Source: Pleurotus ostreatus/Saccharomyces cerevisiae fusant (lineage: Eukaryota; Opisthokonta). From it: a DNA stretch of 64,000 nt. Every line of letters begins with the position of its first letter. The first letter of the stretch is position 1. Position numbers and translations under genes: made by a program. The notes below the pieces were generated by a model. That model was given only the letters and a program-made list of their open reading frames with translations. It did no database searches and was not told where the DNA came from. Below, piece by piece: positions 1-12,000 of the stretch. The stretch lies in NCBI GenBank assembly GCA_024196135.1, contig JAMQCK010000003.1, positions 248,001 through 312,000 of the forward strand. The letters run 5' to 3'.

Positions 1-712
1 CATAGCGGGGAACCATGGAAAAAGAGTAACTTGTCCACCGCCGTGTACAGTAAACAAGTTGTTCGGGGCACTGGTGCGGAAAGGATGAAGCTGGGCCACT
101 CCAATACCTCATATCCCGGCCGAATTTCGTAGATATTCTAGCGCCTGAATACACTGTTCGGCCGCGTGCCAACACCCTCCTACCTACCAGAAGCTGTCTC
201 GTTACTCACAGAGAACTTTGGGGCGTACGGGAGGAAGCATCTGCGCAAGATACATATTATTAAGGTCATTGACAGTCGAGCTGAAGCTCTAGTCAGCTTC
301 AGACGTCCCCAGTTGACAATCGCGCACCTCAACGTACGGAAACGTAGCAGGCGTGGAGGACGGATAGAGATCGGGCTCGAACGCGCTTGTTGCAATCCGC
401 GCAGATGAGTGGTTAGAGGCAAGCAGGAGTATAGGTGGAAAGAGGTCTCATTGTATCATGTCTAACATAAGGCTCGGCCTCACAGGACAATAAATGGGAT
501 ACCAAAAACAAATCGCGCACCTCATTTCATGATACTTCCGAATGCACTGATTCTAGGAGTGAATATTGTCATCGCGTGCCCACAAAACAGAACTAGCATG
601 AGCCGACGAGAAGTCGTCGCAAGTACGAGGGCGATTTGAACAAGCAAGATCGTTGTGGCATCGAATAAATAAATAAATTATGAAGCACGACTCCGCCTCA
701 TATACTGCGTAC
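1..712. other. No gene recognised (left edge)
   Basis: Short open frames overlap on both strands between about 166 and 422, but neither has recognisable motifs, convincing splice sites or a good start context. An AT-rich stretch with a repeated AAAT unit lies near 664-680, just beyond the 3' end of the neighbouring minus-strand gene, and probably belongs to its 3' UTR. Confidence 0.5.
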
Positions 713-2032
713 TCACTGACAAACAACGTGGTACGACGACTTCGTCTCCGTGTTGACGAGCGCGTCGAAGCTCATGTAGAGCGAGCGGTCTGATTCTTCT
801 GGGGCGAAGGCATCCATCCTCAACCAATCTGTGCCGAATGCATCAGCACATCTATGGTGACGAAGGCCGCATAGAGGGATGAACTTACGCATCCAATGCC
901 CATTGCTATCGCGGTTCTTGTACTTGAACCAGACAGCACCTGTACCGACGAAGGGCAGCTGTCCTGAGCCCTTGGTCGTGCAGGTCTTGGTTTCGAACTG
1001 GGAAGATTGTCAGCGCTTTGTAGTATCACCGGAACGGAGGCGCTCGCTGACATCTAGCTTGCATGTTTGGCCATCTCGCTGGGATGCGGTAATCGTCTGC
1101 GTCGTCTGCTGATTGTTGGTGGCAGAGTTACTGCGTAACGGGTGGCGTGTTAGACAATCGTCTGGCCATTCTCACACGACGGTGCTCACCTAGAACCCTG
1201 ACTATTCTGAACCGTCGTAGTGACCGACACGCCTCCGCCCGCTTCGAAGATCTCCCCGATTTTGAACTTTGCCTCGAAGGAGACATCCGTGGCCACGGAG
1301 ACTTGACCTAGCGAGGTTTATGAGTCGGAGAATTCGAGATGAGATCGCGAAGAACACACGACTGGTGGTGGTTTCCAGCGTATAGGACGTCCCTTCGGTT
1401 TGCGACAGCGCCACGGTACCATTGGTGCCGATGATATCGCCACCAATCGACTGGGACTTCGTGCTGCATTGAGGGTCCCCTACGAGGAGCACAGCAGTGA
1501 GCATATCGAAGAGTCATAGCATCTAGCGGAATGACGAACCAGTGACGGCGACATCGACCTCGTTGTTGGACACACAGATTGAAGCTTGATGTTCAGGATA
1601 CTGCGCGGGCATAAGCACTCGTTGCATATGTTCAAGCGCATGAGCGAGACCTACTTCTGCTTCGTTCGTGGAGATGTCACGTTCCCCGTCGCCCCACTTC
1701 CGGTTCGCCTCATCGACGATCTTGTTCCAGCCAGGCACTGCGAGTGAATGAGTATCGGCACGATACGCGCTGAATATCGCAAACTTACGCTGCTGGACGG
1801 TCTTCGCGTCCAACGCCGTACAGTCGCTACCCCGAGGGTAGACGGAAGAGTAAGCCTCTCCTTTCATGACGCCCAGGTACTCGCGGTCTTGAAAGACATG
1901 CACTGCGCCGCTGATGGGGTCAACGCTGCCGTGAGTAGCTTCCCGAGGCATGTGCTCGAGCAGGCGCTCGGGGGCAGGCGCTGCGGCAACGAGGGACATT
2001 GCGAGGGAAAGCAGAAGAAGAGTGAGGACCAT
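713..2032 (-). CDS. Secreted aerolysin-like beta-pore-forming family protein (copy A)
   Basis: Multi-exon gene. The first exon (2032 down to about 1789) encodes an N-terminal hydrophobic signal peptide ending in an Ala/Pro stretch. The first intron is 1788-1738 (GT..CAG). Later exons show a region rich in alternating Ser/Thr and hydrophobic residues (around a TSYTLETTTS motif), followed by a strand-rich segment. This is the layout of the membrane-inserting region in aerolysin/ETX-MTX2-type proteins. The end of the protein contains KTCTTKGSG and a VVC close to the stop at 713-715. The exon order, the Cys positions and many residues match the gene at 5562-7328, so the two are paralogues. By family analogy the product would be secreted and form oligomeric pores in target membranes, but activity is inferred only. 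No in-frame break was seen. A TATA box lies about 100 bp upstream of the start. Confidence 0.6.
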
Positions 2033-2131
2033 GATGCACGATAGGCGAAGTGAGCAAAAAGAATGAAACGGAAAGAGAGGGGAAGAAGAAAGAAGGAAAG
2101 TGCTGGCTGGATGAGAGCATTGTGCCGTCCG

Positions 2132-2139
2132 CCTTTATA
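2132..2139 (-). promoter_or_regulatory. TATA box of copy A pore-forming-like gene
   Basis: TATAAAGG on the minus strand, about 100 bp upstream of the start codon at 2032. Confidence 0.5.
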
Positions 2140-2954
2140 CGACCGGATGCTCGCGATTCCACGCCAGCGCATGAGTACCGATGGACGCGGCTGCTGCTCT
2201 TGGGGTGAGATGGGACCTGCGAGCGGTCGACTGTAACACTTAGAGGACTTTGAGGCAAATACCACGACTGCGCTGCCAAGCAAATCGCAGAGGGTATGCT
2301 TGCAAATCTGTTGAGTTTGATAGATACGCGTGCTGGGACCGCGAGAGCAGAAGCACACTCGCGTGCGCCATGAAACTCTAGTCAATAAGCACGACCTTCG
2401 ATGCGACCGTAGGCAACCCATTGGCTTTGCAATGCACGAGCGTCGGATTTCCTCACTCTGTCCTGCAATCCCGGAGAGGACGGTCTGCACGAAGCTCCCC
2501 CCCTGCGATTGCGTACTGCTGAGAACAGCGTGTAGGCCAAGGCGCCTGTTACACCGTCATCAATGATTCTTCTCACGCCGAGCGCAAGTCGATACACTTA
2601 CCCTTTCTCCAGCGCTGCCTGGCAGTCTGGCTCACGTATGGTCGACCAGCGAATCCAGTTTCACGGTATAGAGGAAACGAGTAGGTGGGAAATCGAAGAT
2701 GAGGGCTGTTTGCGAGCCGAAAGGCGGTTTGAGGATAAATCCACCAGGGCCCAAAAACGTCTAGACGACATTATATCATGAAAGGTACACATCAGACTCG
2801 TAATCTACAAGGGGAGACATCAGCGTAAATAATGGATACAGCGGCGGGATGCGTATGTAGTCGTAGAAGTGTCAGCGTTGGTCTCTGCAGTTCTGCGCGA
2901 GAAGGCATAGGGCGCCGGGGTGATTCGAAGGTGCGTCGATATTACGGATGATCA
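2140..2954. other. No gene recognised
   Basis: Space between the divergent upstream side of the copy A gene and the 3' end of the membrane-protein gene. Short overlapping frames only, with no domain signature. Confidence 0.4.
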
Positions 2955-3879
2955 TCAGTGATCGCTAGAGGATCCCGACGTGCGCCCGGGTTTGTTGCCA
3001 CTGTCTTCGCCGCGCGATATGGGACCGCCTCGCAGAAACACATCAGATATGCCCAGCTCGAGCGGCGGCAGCGGCTCTTCATCGTCATCGCTCGCTTGCT
3101 TCTGCGCGTGCGGCGCGGGCATGGCGATGATGACACCAACACGCACGCGTGTTGGCTCGGAGGAGTGTGAAGAGGGTCGCTCGGCGAGCTCCGTCTGCCC
3201 ATCGGTCGAGGAGTCGGATGACCGCGCTCGCGAGAACGGCCACCACCATCTGCGCCTGCCTGGTGGGGGTGGGGGAACCTCAGCGGGCACGTTGATGGGC
3301 GCTGGCGGTGTGGGATACGATGGATTGATGTATGTCGCAGAGAACGGCTGGCAGAAGGTCAGCGTTGCGTCATAGGGGATAGGAAGTTGGCTCACGAAGA
3401 TACCGTCCCACGACAGCCAGTCCGCATCTTGTGTATGCGTACTGTGGGCATCGAGGAAGGCTTCGTGGAGCTTGGGCTTCTTGGAAAGGTCGACGCGCGG
3501 GCGCGTGGCTGGTGGAATCCAGGTGCCGTTGCGGATGGCCTCCTCCACGAGGGCCCGATGCCGCCGCCGGAGGATGAGGGAGCGGATGACGATGGCTGCA
3601 GACACACCAAGGAGCAGTATCAGTGTGGCGAGGAAAGTGTACACTATGGGGGCGTCAGTGTCTAGTCTCATGGGCGTAGGGGTTTGCGCGGCACGGACAG
3701 TAGAGGGAAGCGGAGCTAGCGAGGCTGGGGCCGGTGTCGATCCCCCCTGTGTTGTCCGAGTCCGCGGCCGAAGAGGAGGTGGTGGGGGTGGTGGAGAAAG
3801 TCGAGGAGAAGAGCGACGACGTCGGGGTCTGCGAGGACGTCGCGCTAGCGCCCCCATTGCTGCTGTCTGTCGAGGACAT
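2955..3879 (-). CDS. Single-pass membrane protein, Ser/Thr-rich outside, Pro/Ser-rich inside
   Basis: The start at 3879 has a perfect Kozak context (GCCACCATG). It opens a Ser/Thr/Gly-rich segment beginning MSSTDSSNGGASATSS. A 37-nt GT..AG segment ending near 3668 would shift this frame by +1 into the long frame that runs to the stop at 2955. That frame carries one strong transmembrane helix (IVYTFLATLILLLGVSAAIVI), then RRRHR, then a region rich in Pro, Ser and acidic residues. A 37-nt intron is very short. The alternative is to start in the second frame at 3857, which begins with an Arg/Pro-rich stretch and looks less natural. The topology suggests a type I or III plasma-membrane or endomembrane protein with an O-glycosylated exterior. 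I do not recognise the family, and function is unknown. Confidence 0.6.
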
Positions 3880-5467
3880 GGTGGCCGGCTAAGGCTTGTT
3901 CGCAGCCGCCGCCTCCGAGCCCGCTGGACTGAAAAGTACGGAGCTACAGCTATGATTAGCGTGATTCATGCTGCTGACCAGCAGTCTGAGACGCACCTAT
4001 TCCTGCGTTCGCCCCCACGGAACGCTGAACGCTGTCTCCCCCGGTTCACTGTCTATTGACCTAATCTTCTCGTGTAGCTTCCCTTCGCTGTCGCAGACGT
4101 CCCCGACGATGGGGAGACGATGATGGTGTGCAGGGAGTAACCGACGGAATGGCACGCGCCGAACCCCGCAATTATTTTGGTCATCCGGCCCGACTACGCA
4201 TCTTGCTCCCACATTTCTCCGCACTTCGGCGTTCGCTGGCGAGGCAGCACTGGACACTCGACTCGGTGGGGGACCTCGATAGCCGATAGAAGCTGCCCGA
4301 CGTATGCATGAGATACACCCATGACCACGAGCAAGAACTTCTGGAACCCCGTGCGGCGCCGTTCAACCCTCGACACAATCCGTCCATCGTCCATCAGCAG
4401 GCGCCTTCTGGGTCGAAGGCCTCATTGTATATCTCGCCTTCGATGGGAGCCGACCAATGCAAAATCAACAGAAATTCGGTCCGCTCAGCTTCCTCGTCAA
4501 CCATAGAGGTTCTCCTCGACGATCCCTTTCGATTGCAGCGGAGAGCATCAAACACTCACAAGACATATTTCGCTCGCTTCGATCATAGATGGACGTTATG
4601 CGACTCCAATCGCTCACTACATGCCACACCCGCTGGCCATGCAGTCGCTCACCTTCGCTTAGAAGGATTCTATACAGGTCATTCGCTCGACGACACGCTG
4701 CTCGTTCTCATCCACACAGTCCTTCCTGGAATAGATTTAGGCCAAAAACATATAAAAAAATATTGAGCATGACACCCTTGAAGTTCACATTTCCCAAGGG
4801 CAAATCAAGCATCGAGTCGGCATCGAACTTCCTCGTTTTGTTTTGTTTGCCCACTCCGGCAAATCCCGACTACTATGTTCGACTTCGCTGTCACCGAACT
4901 TACCCATCCCAGATACTTTTACGCCCAGAAGCTGTCGCGGATGCCAGGATCACTGAAGAAGACTCGCTGCTATCGTCGTTGGAAATGTTCGCTGTCGGAA
5001 GATTGACGCTGTGAGTGGCACAATGTCCGGTTTTGTACGTCCAATTCTGACTTCCTGTAGAGAGCCTGTTGACCTATAGACTCTTGCTATACAACTACTT
5101 TGAATGGCCGACTTTACTTGCGCGTTCACGCCAACGCACGACAGTGCAGTTTCCCCCTCTTAGAGGATTGACCCGGCCCGCAGAATACGGCGACTAAGTT
5201 CGTCCGAGTCGTCGCGCTTTGCGCTCTAGTCGAAGTTCAACCAAAAATCTTGAACAGATATGTCTATAATGAAGGTGGTAGTTCTGCCCGACGTAGCCTC
5301 TTGTCGTACTTCACGTCCATCAGGATGCGATTTATGTCGCCCTTTCATTCACTCAATTCCAATGCTCGACATTTTTTGTGCTCCTACGAGCGGCCGTTCT
5401 CGATATTCTGCACATGCGTCGACGTCTTTATTCTCTCCTCTCTCCTGTACGCTGATCTATCTCCAGG
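3880..5467. other. No gene recognised
   Basis: About 1.6 kb with only short unconnected frames (for example 4308-4766 on +). None shows a domain, signal peptide or consistent splice sites. It contains the upstream regions of the two genes that diverge from here. Confidence 0.45.
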
Positions 5468-5475
5468 TATATAAG
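5468..5475 (+). promoter_or_regulatory. TATA box of copy B pore-forming-like gene
   Basis: TATATAAG, 87 bp upstream of the start at 5562. Confidence 0.5.
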
Positions 5476-5561
5476 CCACTCACCTTCTCCCAGAATCTCC
5501 AGCTTCTCATCTGCAGTAGCTAACCCACAGTTCCTCCTTCGAGTCGTTCGCCATCAGCACA

Positions 5562-7328
5562 ATGGTTCACCGCATCCTCTCTCTTGTCCTTGTCGCCATC
5601 GCCCTCGCCGGCCATGCTGCCCAGGCGTCCCCCATGAGCGGGCTGGCCGCTCGGGACGCCGACACTGGCCTCGTCGAGGGTGCCGGCGCAGTGTACGCCC
5701 GCGACGCCAACACCGGCCTCCACACCCTCGGCGGCCTCCGCATCCTCGAAGAGCTCCCCGAGGACGCCGCTTTCGGCACCATCGACGAGTCCACGGGCAA
5801 CGTCTACCCGTTCGCCGCGAACGGTACCGCTTTGGGTGTCGTGGTGGAGAACGGGAACGGCGCGACAAACATGGCGGGCTACACTGGTGGGCCAGACAAT
5901 GGCACCGGCACCGGCGGGCAGGACAACAGCACCGTGCCCACCGCGCTCGCGCCCCGTGCCGCGCTGGCCAGGGGCTGCACGGCGCTGGACTCGAGGACGG
6001 TGCAGACGAGTGAGTGATTCTCTTTGGAGTTTAATGATGCCACTACAGTCGACTGACGCTTCCACACTTCCGCAGTCCCCGGCTGGAAGCGGCTCTCTGG
6101 CATCGCGGACAGCCAGATCAGCAACAGGGCGCGCAACATCGGGACGAACGAGGGCCCCGACCTGCCCGCGACTATCTGCATCACGACCAAGCCGATCGAT
6201 ATCGCGGTCAATGGTGCGTGGTTCATTCCTCCTTCTCTGATGCAGAAACGGCTGATGTTGGGCTTCAAATGCAGGCAAACCCAAGTGCTCGGAGAACACG
6301 CAGAGCATTCAAGGCCACTTCAACGGGACCAGCGGCTCCGTTGAGCTCTCCGTGACGACGGGGACGGACTACAGGATCGAGAGCACGACGACGAGTGCGT
6401 ATTCATTTCTTGGTTGATTCCCTAGTACTTTCATTTCCACGAGAATATTTTCCGACACCCTTGCACACCGCGTACGTTTACTTATCAGCGACGCTAACGC
6501 CCATTATTCAGGGACGACCACTTTCGGCCTCAGCGTCACCTACTCCGCGACGTTTGGCATTCCCGAAGTGGCCTCGGTTGGTGCCAGCACGACGATCAGC
6601 TCCGAGTTTTCGAACAGCTATGGGGAGACGTGAGTGTGCGGTTCTTTTATTGTGCGGAACACATATCTCTAACTGCTATTCACTACCCAGCACCGCCGGC
6701 TCCAACCTGCATCAGGTCACCTCGAAGGTCAACGCGGACCACGCGGATGGGCAGAGGTGCAAGGTCGATGTGCGTCGCTTGATCTGCGCGATAATAAAAC
6801 GCGTCGTTTGCTGATTTGGGTTCACCTCTTTAGCTCAACACCAAGACCTGCACCACGCACGGCAGCGCGAACATCCCCTTCATCGCCCGCGGCGTCGTCT
6901 GGTTCAACTACCACGACCGGGTCAAGGGGCATTACAAGTGTGCGTTTTTGTGATCCTTGTGCACAATTACTTCTAGTGCAATTACTTCTGTCCTGATGCA
7001 ATGACTTCTGTCCTGATGTGACTCGCTCTTCACTCCCACCCATCATACATCCTTTCCTCTTCGCTCGCCCCTGTGTTTCCTTCTCGTTCTCCCTTCTCAC
7101 TCCCCCTTCCCCCTTCTACCCACCATTTCCCCCTCGCTCTTACTGACCCACTCCTCGCTCTCACTGACCCACTCCCTCCTCACCCTTACTAACCCCCACC
7201 CCTCCCTCCCAGGGTGGTACAGGATGGAGGAGATCCTGTCCGAGGCCGAGCGCTCGCTCTTCGCGCAGGTCGAGTCCGTCCTGGCGTCGGAGACGAAGGC
7301 GGCGTACGGGGTGGTGTGCACGAAGTGA
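5562..7328 (+). CDS. Secreted aerolysin-like beta-pore-forming family protein (copy B)
   Basis: Starts at 5562 with a clear signal peptide (Leu/Val/Ala core ending near QAS). It has about seven exons joined by short GT..AG introns, and the stop is at 7326-7328. Domain reading: a pro-region with repeated DADTGL/DANTGL motifs; a conserved GTID/GNVYPF block; ICITTKPIDIAVNG; a Ser/Thr-rich strand pair around ELSVTTGTDYRIESTTT; a second long strand with VGASTTISSEFS; and a C-terminal KTCTTHGS plus VVC motif. The alternating Ser/Thr-hydrophobic strands are typical of aerolysin-fold pore formers, and this is the basis for the call. It differs from copy A by a longer Gly/Asn-rich insert after the pro-region. 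The last intron, before the exon at about 7212, is long (near 270 bp) and almost purely pyrimidine. Function is inferred from fold resemblance only. Confidence 0.62.
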
Positions 7329-7329
7329 G

Positions 7330-7575
7330 GGAATTTGGGGGTCAGGGGAGAGGGGTACGAGGGCGATAGGAAGGGGGTTATTCACACAAGGGCGGTAGAG
7401 GAAGTGGTGGGAGGGGTATAAGGGTGGTAAAGGGAGTGGTAGGAGGGAGGAAGAAGGGGGGTGAGGGGAGTGGTGGGAGGGAGGAAGAAGGGGGAGGTAA
7501 AGGCAGTGGTGAGGGGAGAGTGAGGGGGTGGAAGAGGGGTGAGGATAGACGAGGGATGTGAGGAGGTGGGGAATG
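7330..7575 (+). repeat. Purine-rich (G/A) tract with internal direct repeats
   Basis: Immediately after the copy B stop the + strand is nearly all G and A for about 240 bp. It contains repeated blocks such as GGAGTGGTGGGAGGGAGG followed by AAGAAGGGG, at least two copies between 7433 and 7495. It mirrors the pyrimidine-rich last intron (about 7020-7211) on the other side of the final exon. Confidence 0.7.
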
Positions 7576-9029
7576 AGGGGGAGAGGAGGGCTCGTAGCTA
7601 GCGTTTGTCGCGATCGAGCGTTTCCAGACTCTGGTCCATCGGATAGGTTATGCTATGATCGTGAATCCACTTTGTTGGGTTTTCGGCGAGTTCTGCTGCG
7701 AGGTCGTCCGCGTCAGTGCAAGGACGTCGACTTGAGGTACTGTACTCGCGATTCAGCGAGTTTGTTCAGACGTATGCAGATGAGAGTGCGAAGTCGCGGG
7801 GACAGCCATCGACAAGCGGTCAAAAGAGCGCTGCGGCACAGTTCCTTTTGTCAAGCTGTCTGCTGCGAGATATCGGTCGGGCTGTGTCGAGGGCGCTCAA
7901 CCAGACACAGTTCTCTTTGCTCGTTGACAGCTCGCGGCTATCCAGGAATTGACTTCCACGGCTACCTTCCGATTATCAGATTTAAACAGCATTGATCTTT
8001 TGTGCGCGAATAAACAGCATTTGTACGCGAATAAAGAGCATATCAGGGCCACCAAACAGCTTATTTGGACGGCGCACCGCCTTGGACGTTAAGCGAGGCG
8101 CGATGGGCGCTCGGTACGTGATTCGTGGTGGCTGAAGAGACGTGGCGACGGTCGGCTGATTATTTTGAAGAGTGGCGGTCGTTTCACGGATGGGAGGCCG
8201 GTTGAACGGATGCCCTCTAGGCGGTCTGACTGAATATGTGAAGTCCGATGGCAGAGCGCGCTCGAGTAGGAAGTTGACGCTCGACCAAGGGTAGCATGAA
8301 GAAGCGGTGAGGTCTGACGCTTGAGTGGCGAGGGTGACTGCATAGGCTTCAAGTTGCTGCCGAGTGACGCAAGGGAGGCGTCGTAGGGGAGCCTACAGAG
8401 GCCGCAGAGTTCAGCCTCTTCATGTAGGTATGTTGCGGGGTGGGTACGAGGCAGTCATATAATGCAGAGGACATGCGCACAGCGCGAGGGGTGCGGTGTG
8501 TCTTCCTGAATTTAGAGTCGAGTCGGCGTAGTCGGGTGATCTTATCAGGGTTCAGTTCAGGCTCGTGTGCAGCGCGCGTATAGCTCGTGTATTGATGAGG
8601 CGGTGCAAGGACCAGCAGAAGTGACAACAAGAGCTGTCAAGATCTGTGAGGACGAGAGAGCTTGAGGTGTCGAAGGCGATCTTCTTTAGGAACATGAAGA
8701 AGGCCAAGAGGAAGATAGAGATTGCCGGATGGGGGACAATTGAAGGCACGGAGCGGGGCGGCACGTGTCGCATGTTCGAAATTGTGACGTTACGGGATTC
8801 GCTGCGGGTGCATCTGACAACAGTCGCTATGATCGGAGGGGGTCAGTAGTCACTCCTTTGAGCTTCCATCGCCACACACACGCTTCGCCGCCGCGCTTAC
8901 TCTTTACGCTCACGGCCAGCTAATCACAGCATTTCTTGCTGTGCTAGTCCGCTTCTCTTCCTTTTGTTCGCCTCGCATCGCTTCTCTCTCTCCTTAAGTA
9001 GGTAGTGTACATACACCACGTCCACTATC
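7576..9029. other. No gene recognised
   Basis: Only short frames on both strands. A near-direct repeat of GCGAATAAA-type sequence is visible around 8004-8040. The right end is the upstream region of the Ca2+/H+ exchanger. Confidence 0.4.
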
Positions 9030-12000
9030 ATGGGTTAGTTCCTCCCGCCACGAGTACGTTCATCACCCGCTAATGCCCGCCCGCCAGACGGCCAGCAACC
9101 AAAGACGTCAGAAGAGTCCACCGTGCAGCAGTCGATGGAGACCGGGCACCCCAGCAAGACTCACAGCGAGCCCATCCCGATGCGCCGGGTCACCTCACAG
9201 CTGCCCCAGCAGCGCGAGCGCGCCGTGACCGCCGACCCCGAACACCTCGCCAAGCGCCGCTCGAAGCGACAGTCCCTGCTCGAGCCGCCACGACCCGTGG
9301 GCCCCGCGCCGAGCTTCGTCCAGAGCCTCAAGTCGATCATCCTGGCTTCTTGTGCGTCGCGCACGCCCCTTGTTGTTCGCATGTATCCCGGCTGACGCGG
9401 GAATCGTCCTCCAGACCTGAATATCCTGCTGATTTTCATCCCCCTCTCGGTGCGTGGCTGCGCGTTCGTGGCGCGCGGCGCAGTGGCTGACGACGGCCGC
9501 AGTGGGCGTTCAACTTCATCCCTGCAGAGAAGATCGGCACGGGCAACACCAAGGATACGCTCACCTTCGTCTGTGCGTGGCGCCTAATTGCATGCCGAGC
9601 GCCTACTCACCTTTCCACCCTCTGCAGTCTCCTTCCTCGCTATCATCCCACTCGCAAAGGTCCGTCTGCGCAACGTCATCGGTGACCGCTCGCCCCTTAC
9701 CCACCCGCCCCAACCCAGCTCCTCGCTTTCGCCACAGATGAACTCTCAATGCGTGTCGGCCAGACGCTCGCGGGTCTCCTCAACGCCACATTAGTGCGTG
9801 TCATGAATTCCTGAGCTATCGTTCCCATGCTGACCGGTCACCCACCCGCAGGGGAACGCGTGAGTGCCGCAAATCTGCCGTGTAGCCTCAGACCTGTGCT
9901 AATTGACTCTCATGAATGAAGTGTCGAACTCATCGTTGCGGTACGCAATTTGAGTACGTACCTTGGGCGTTGAAACTCATCCGCTGGTCCCTAGATCATC
10001 TCGCTTGCGCACTGCAAGTTGGACCTGGTTCAGTCTTCACGTAAGCTGGCGCACGTCCGTTTGGTCAATGCGCATGTTGACCGTCGTTTGTCCCTATGCA
10101 GTCATTGGTTCAGTCTTGAGTAACCTACGTGAGCTTCAAGTCCCCAGACCGAAGGAATTCAAGATGCTCACATTTATATTCCCTAGTCCTCGTCCTCGGC
10201 ATGTGCTTCTTCGCCGGCGGTATCAAGTACGCGGAGCAAGGATTCGGTGTCAGTGAGTGTCGATCTCAATTTTTTTTTCCTGTTTTTGTGCGCGCGGCGC
10301 AGAGGCGATCTTCTCCCCTTTCCCTCCGCCCTTATATATTCACCTGCACCGGGCTTGGCGTACTGCGTCTTGGCTTGTTGCACTCGGCGCGAGGCGCTGG
10401 TGTTGCACTCGGCGCGCTGGGCGATCTAGATGTGCACCTGTGACGCAGGTCGAGGGAGGTGCACCTGTGACGCAGGCCGAGAGATTCCATCTTGAAGCGC
10501 GCCAAGAGAGCTATTGTCCCATCTTGGCGCGCCTATTGTTCCCCTTTGGGTTGGTTGGGCGTCTAACTATCGGACACTTGCCATATTCAGCAGCTGTTCT
10601 CTGGGCGCCTTCCCATTTGGGCGTCTGATCTTCTGTACGAGCGCCTATGCTCTCCGTGCGAGCGCCTATGCTCATCTGCGCGAGCGCCTATGCTCATCTG
10701 TCCGAGCGCCTATGCTCGGCAACTTGCCCCTTCGAGCGCTACTTGGCGAGCTCTTTCCTATGCGGGCATCTACCTGGCGCCTCCGTGCTACGCGGGCGTC
10801 TACCTGGCGCCTCCTTGCTATGTGGGCGCCTATCCTCTGCCTATCACCATCGCGCCGGCGCTCAAGGCGTCCTTGCCCCAATTGACGTGCATCGTGCTAC
10901 TGCTTCCCATGCGTGGTCTTCTTACCTCGCTTGTCATCCTTGTGCTCGTTTGTCTACTGTTTACGCTTTCATGCCTTCGCTCCCTTGCTGCCTTGCCGCT
11001 ACTTTTGTGAACTTGCCAATGCTGACCCCCACACCCAGGCACTACCCAGCTCAACAGCTCGCTGCTGACCATCTCCGTCATCGCCGTCCTCCTCCCCGCC
11101 GCGTACCACCTGGCGCTCACGGACGACAACGTGAGCAACGACCAGGACCAGGGGTCGCCGATTCTGTCGTTGAGTCGGGGGGTGTCGATTATTTTGCTGT
11201 TTAGTGCGTGTTTGATTCGCTTGTTCTGATTTCGCTTGTTCCCTTCATTGAACTCGACCATCCCTCATCGAACTCGACTGGCTTGATCCACTCAACTGAC
11301 TCAATCAACTTGATTGACCGGCCCATCTTAATCTACCTACATTTGCTTACCGTATTACTCGCAGTCTACGGCGGCTACCTCTGGTTCCAGCTCTACTCGC
11401 ACGCGAGCATGTATGACGACAAGCACGGGGACATCCAGAAGACGAACAAGTACGCGCCGCGGGAGAAGAAGCTGTTCGACTTCAAGAAGAACAAGGGCGG
11501 CGACGCGAAGGTAGGCCCTCCGATCCGTATTCCGAAAAGTTCTAACGAAGGATCGTAGGTATCATCGGTGGAGTCCAGGACCGGCACGCTCACGAGCCGC
11601 ACGCCGATGATGACCGAGGCGACGCGCGTCGAATCCCCCAACGGTGGGTCGGCGGTCTTCAACAACGGCGCGGGTACGTTGGGCGAGGCACCCTTAGCTT
11701 CGGCGGATACGGCCCATGCGACCGACTTGGAGGCGCAGCACGAGGAGGACGATGAGGAGGAGGAGACGCCGCAGCTGAGTCTGGCTATGTGCCTGTTCTT
11801 GTTGATCGTGGTCACGGTGGTACGTTTGCTGGGCTTTGGGCAGCGCTGGTGTGATGACTGACCCACGGCGTCTGTCCAGATCATTGCTATCACCGCTGAG
11901 TGGCTCGTGGACTCCATTGATGGTATGGTGGAGGGCGGCGGGATCAGCGAGGAGTTCGTCGGTGTGATCCTACTGCCCATTGTTGGCAATGCGGCGGAGC

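Noticed and set aside
166..422. Overlapping open frames on both strands near the left edge
   Set aside because: No motif, poor start context and no flanking splice sites; probably chance frames.
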